Shown here: piece after piece, positions 19,815-19,866 of the stretch
How the letters are laid out: each line of letters starts with the position of its first letter
How positions within the stretch are numbered: position 1 is the stretch's first letter
Origin: an uncultured Acetatifactor sp.
GTDB taxonomy: Bacteria > Bacillota > Clostridia > Lachnospirales > Lachnospiraceae
Length of the DNA stretch: 19,866 nt
Assembly: GCA_910584865.1 (NCBI GenBank)
Contig: CAJUCE010000054.1
Location: forward strand, 1 to 19,866
Reading direction: 5' to 3'
Translations under genes and position numbers: made by a program
The notes under the pieces: model-generated
What the model saw: only the letters and a program-made list of their open reading frames with translations
Database searches by the model: none
Told to the model about the DNA's origin: nothing

Positions 19815-19866
19815 CCCATTAGATTCTCCGGAGTTTTTGCCCCAAAATGTATACTTTATGGGACAT

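Overview
The window looks like a piece of a Lachnospiraceae-type (Clostridia) chromosome. The grounds are a four-subunit 2-oxoacid:ferredoxin oxidoreductase operon, a GHKL-type sensor kinase, a LytTR response regulator, an LplB/YtcP-type sugar importer without its own ATPase, a BlaI/BlaR1 pair and a T-box-like leader. This is inference from gene content; no marker gene is present. Most genes are on the minus strand. The stretch from about 2.2 to 4.1 kb is visibly more AT-rich than the oxidoreductase and glycan regions.

Layout from left to right. (1) 1-434: the first codons of a BlaR1-like gene, preceded by a BlaI-type repressor that appears to have lost its wing, with an operator-like repeat in front. 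(2) 472-2297: a membrane GHKL sensor kinase carrying seven 39-bp tandem repeats, with a clear promoter and a terminator that overlaps its stop codon. (3) 2431-5460: a small accessory block with a divergent APH-like phosphotransferase, a GNAT acetyltransferase, and a convergent AlkX/YcaQ-like winged-helix DNA glycosylase coupled to a 45-codon mini-ORF. (4) 5716-9528: porG-porD-porA-porB, preceded by a good promoter, a T-box-like leader, an intrinsic terminator and a hairpin-rich spacer. (5) 9595-10872: a doubtful small ORF, a LytTR regulator with no kinase beside it, and a plus-strand scrap of a DUF4143-type ATPase gene. (6) 10869-19576: a glycan block read right to left. It holds a lipoprotein solute-binding protein, two permeases, a long hairpin element, a frameshifted and deleted AAA-ATPase-like pseudogene, a 955-residue transglutaminase-like protein and a GH29 alpha-L-fucosidase.

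How the parts may work together. The importer would bring in an oligosaccharide or glycopeptide. The fucosidase and the transglutaminase-like protein both lack signal peptides, so they would act on it in the cytoplasm. This is the best candidate for an undescribed system: a two-enzyme intracellular cassette in which the transglutaminase-fold protein could be a peptidase or amidase, or even a PNGase-like glycan-releasing enzyme. The oxidoreductase operon seems to be controlled by an amino-acid-sensing leader, which would suit a branched-chain 2-oxoacid substrate. The sensor kinase and the LytTR regulator, 7.7 kb apart, could be a split two-component pair.

Gene-poor stretches. 2231-2629 holds two divergent promoters. 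5461-5715 holds an inverted repeat and a duplicated porB end. 9028-9921 holds the leader, its promoter, hairpins and AT-rich repeats. 15117-15843 holds the pseudogene and the hairpin element. 19577-19866 holds a cre-like site and an inverted repeat. I saw no tRNA, rRNA, CRISPR array or intact insertion sequence.
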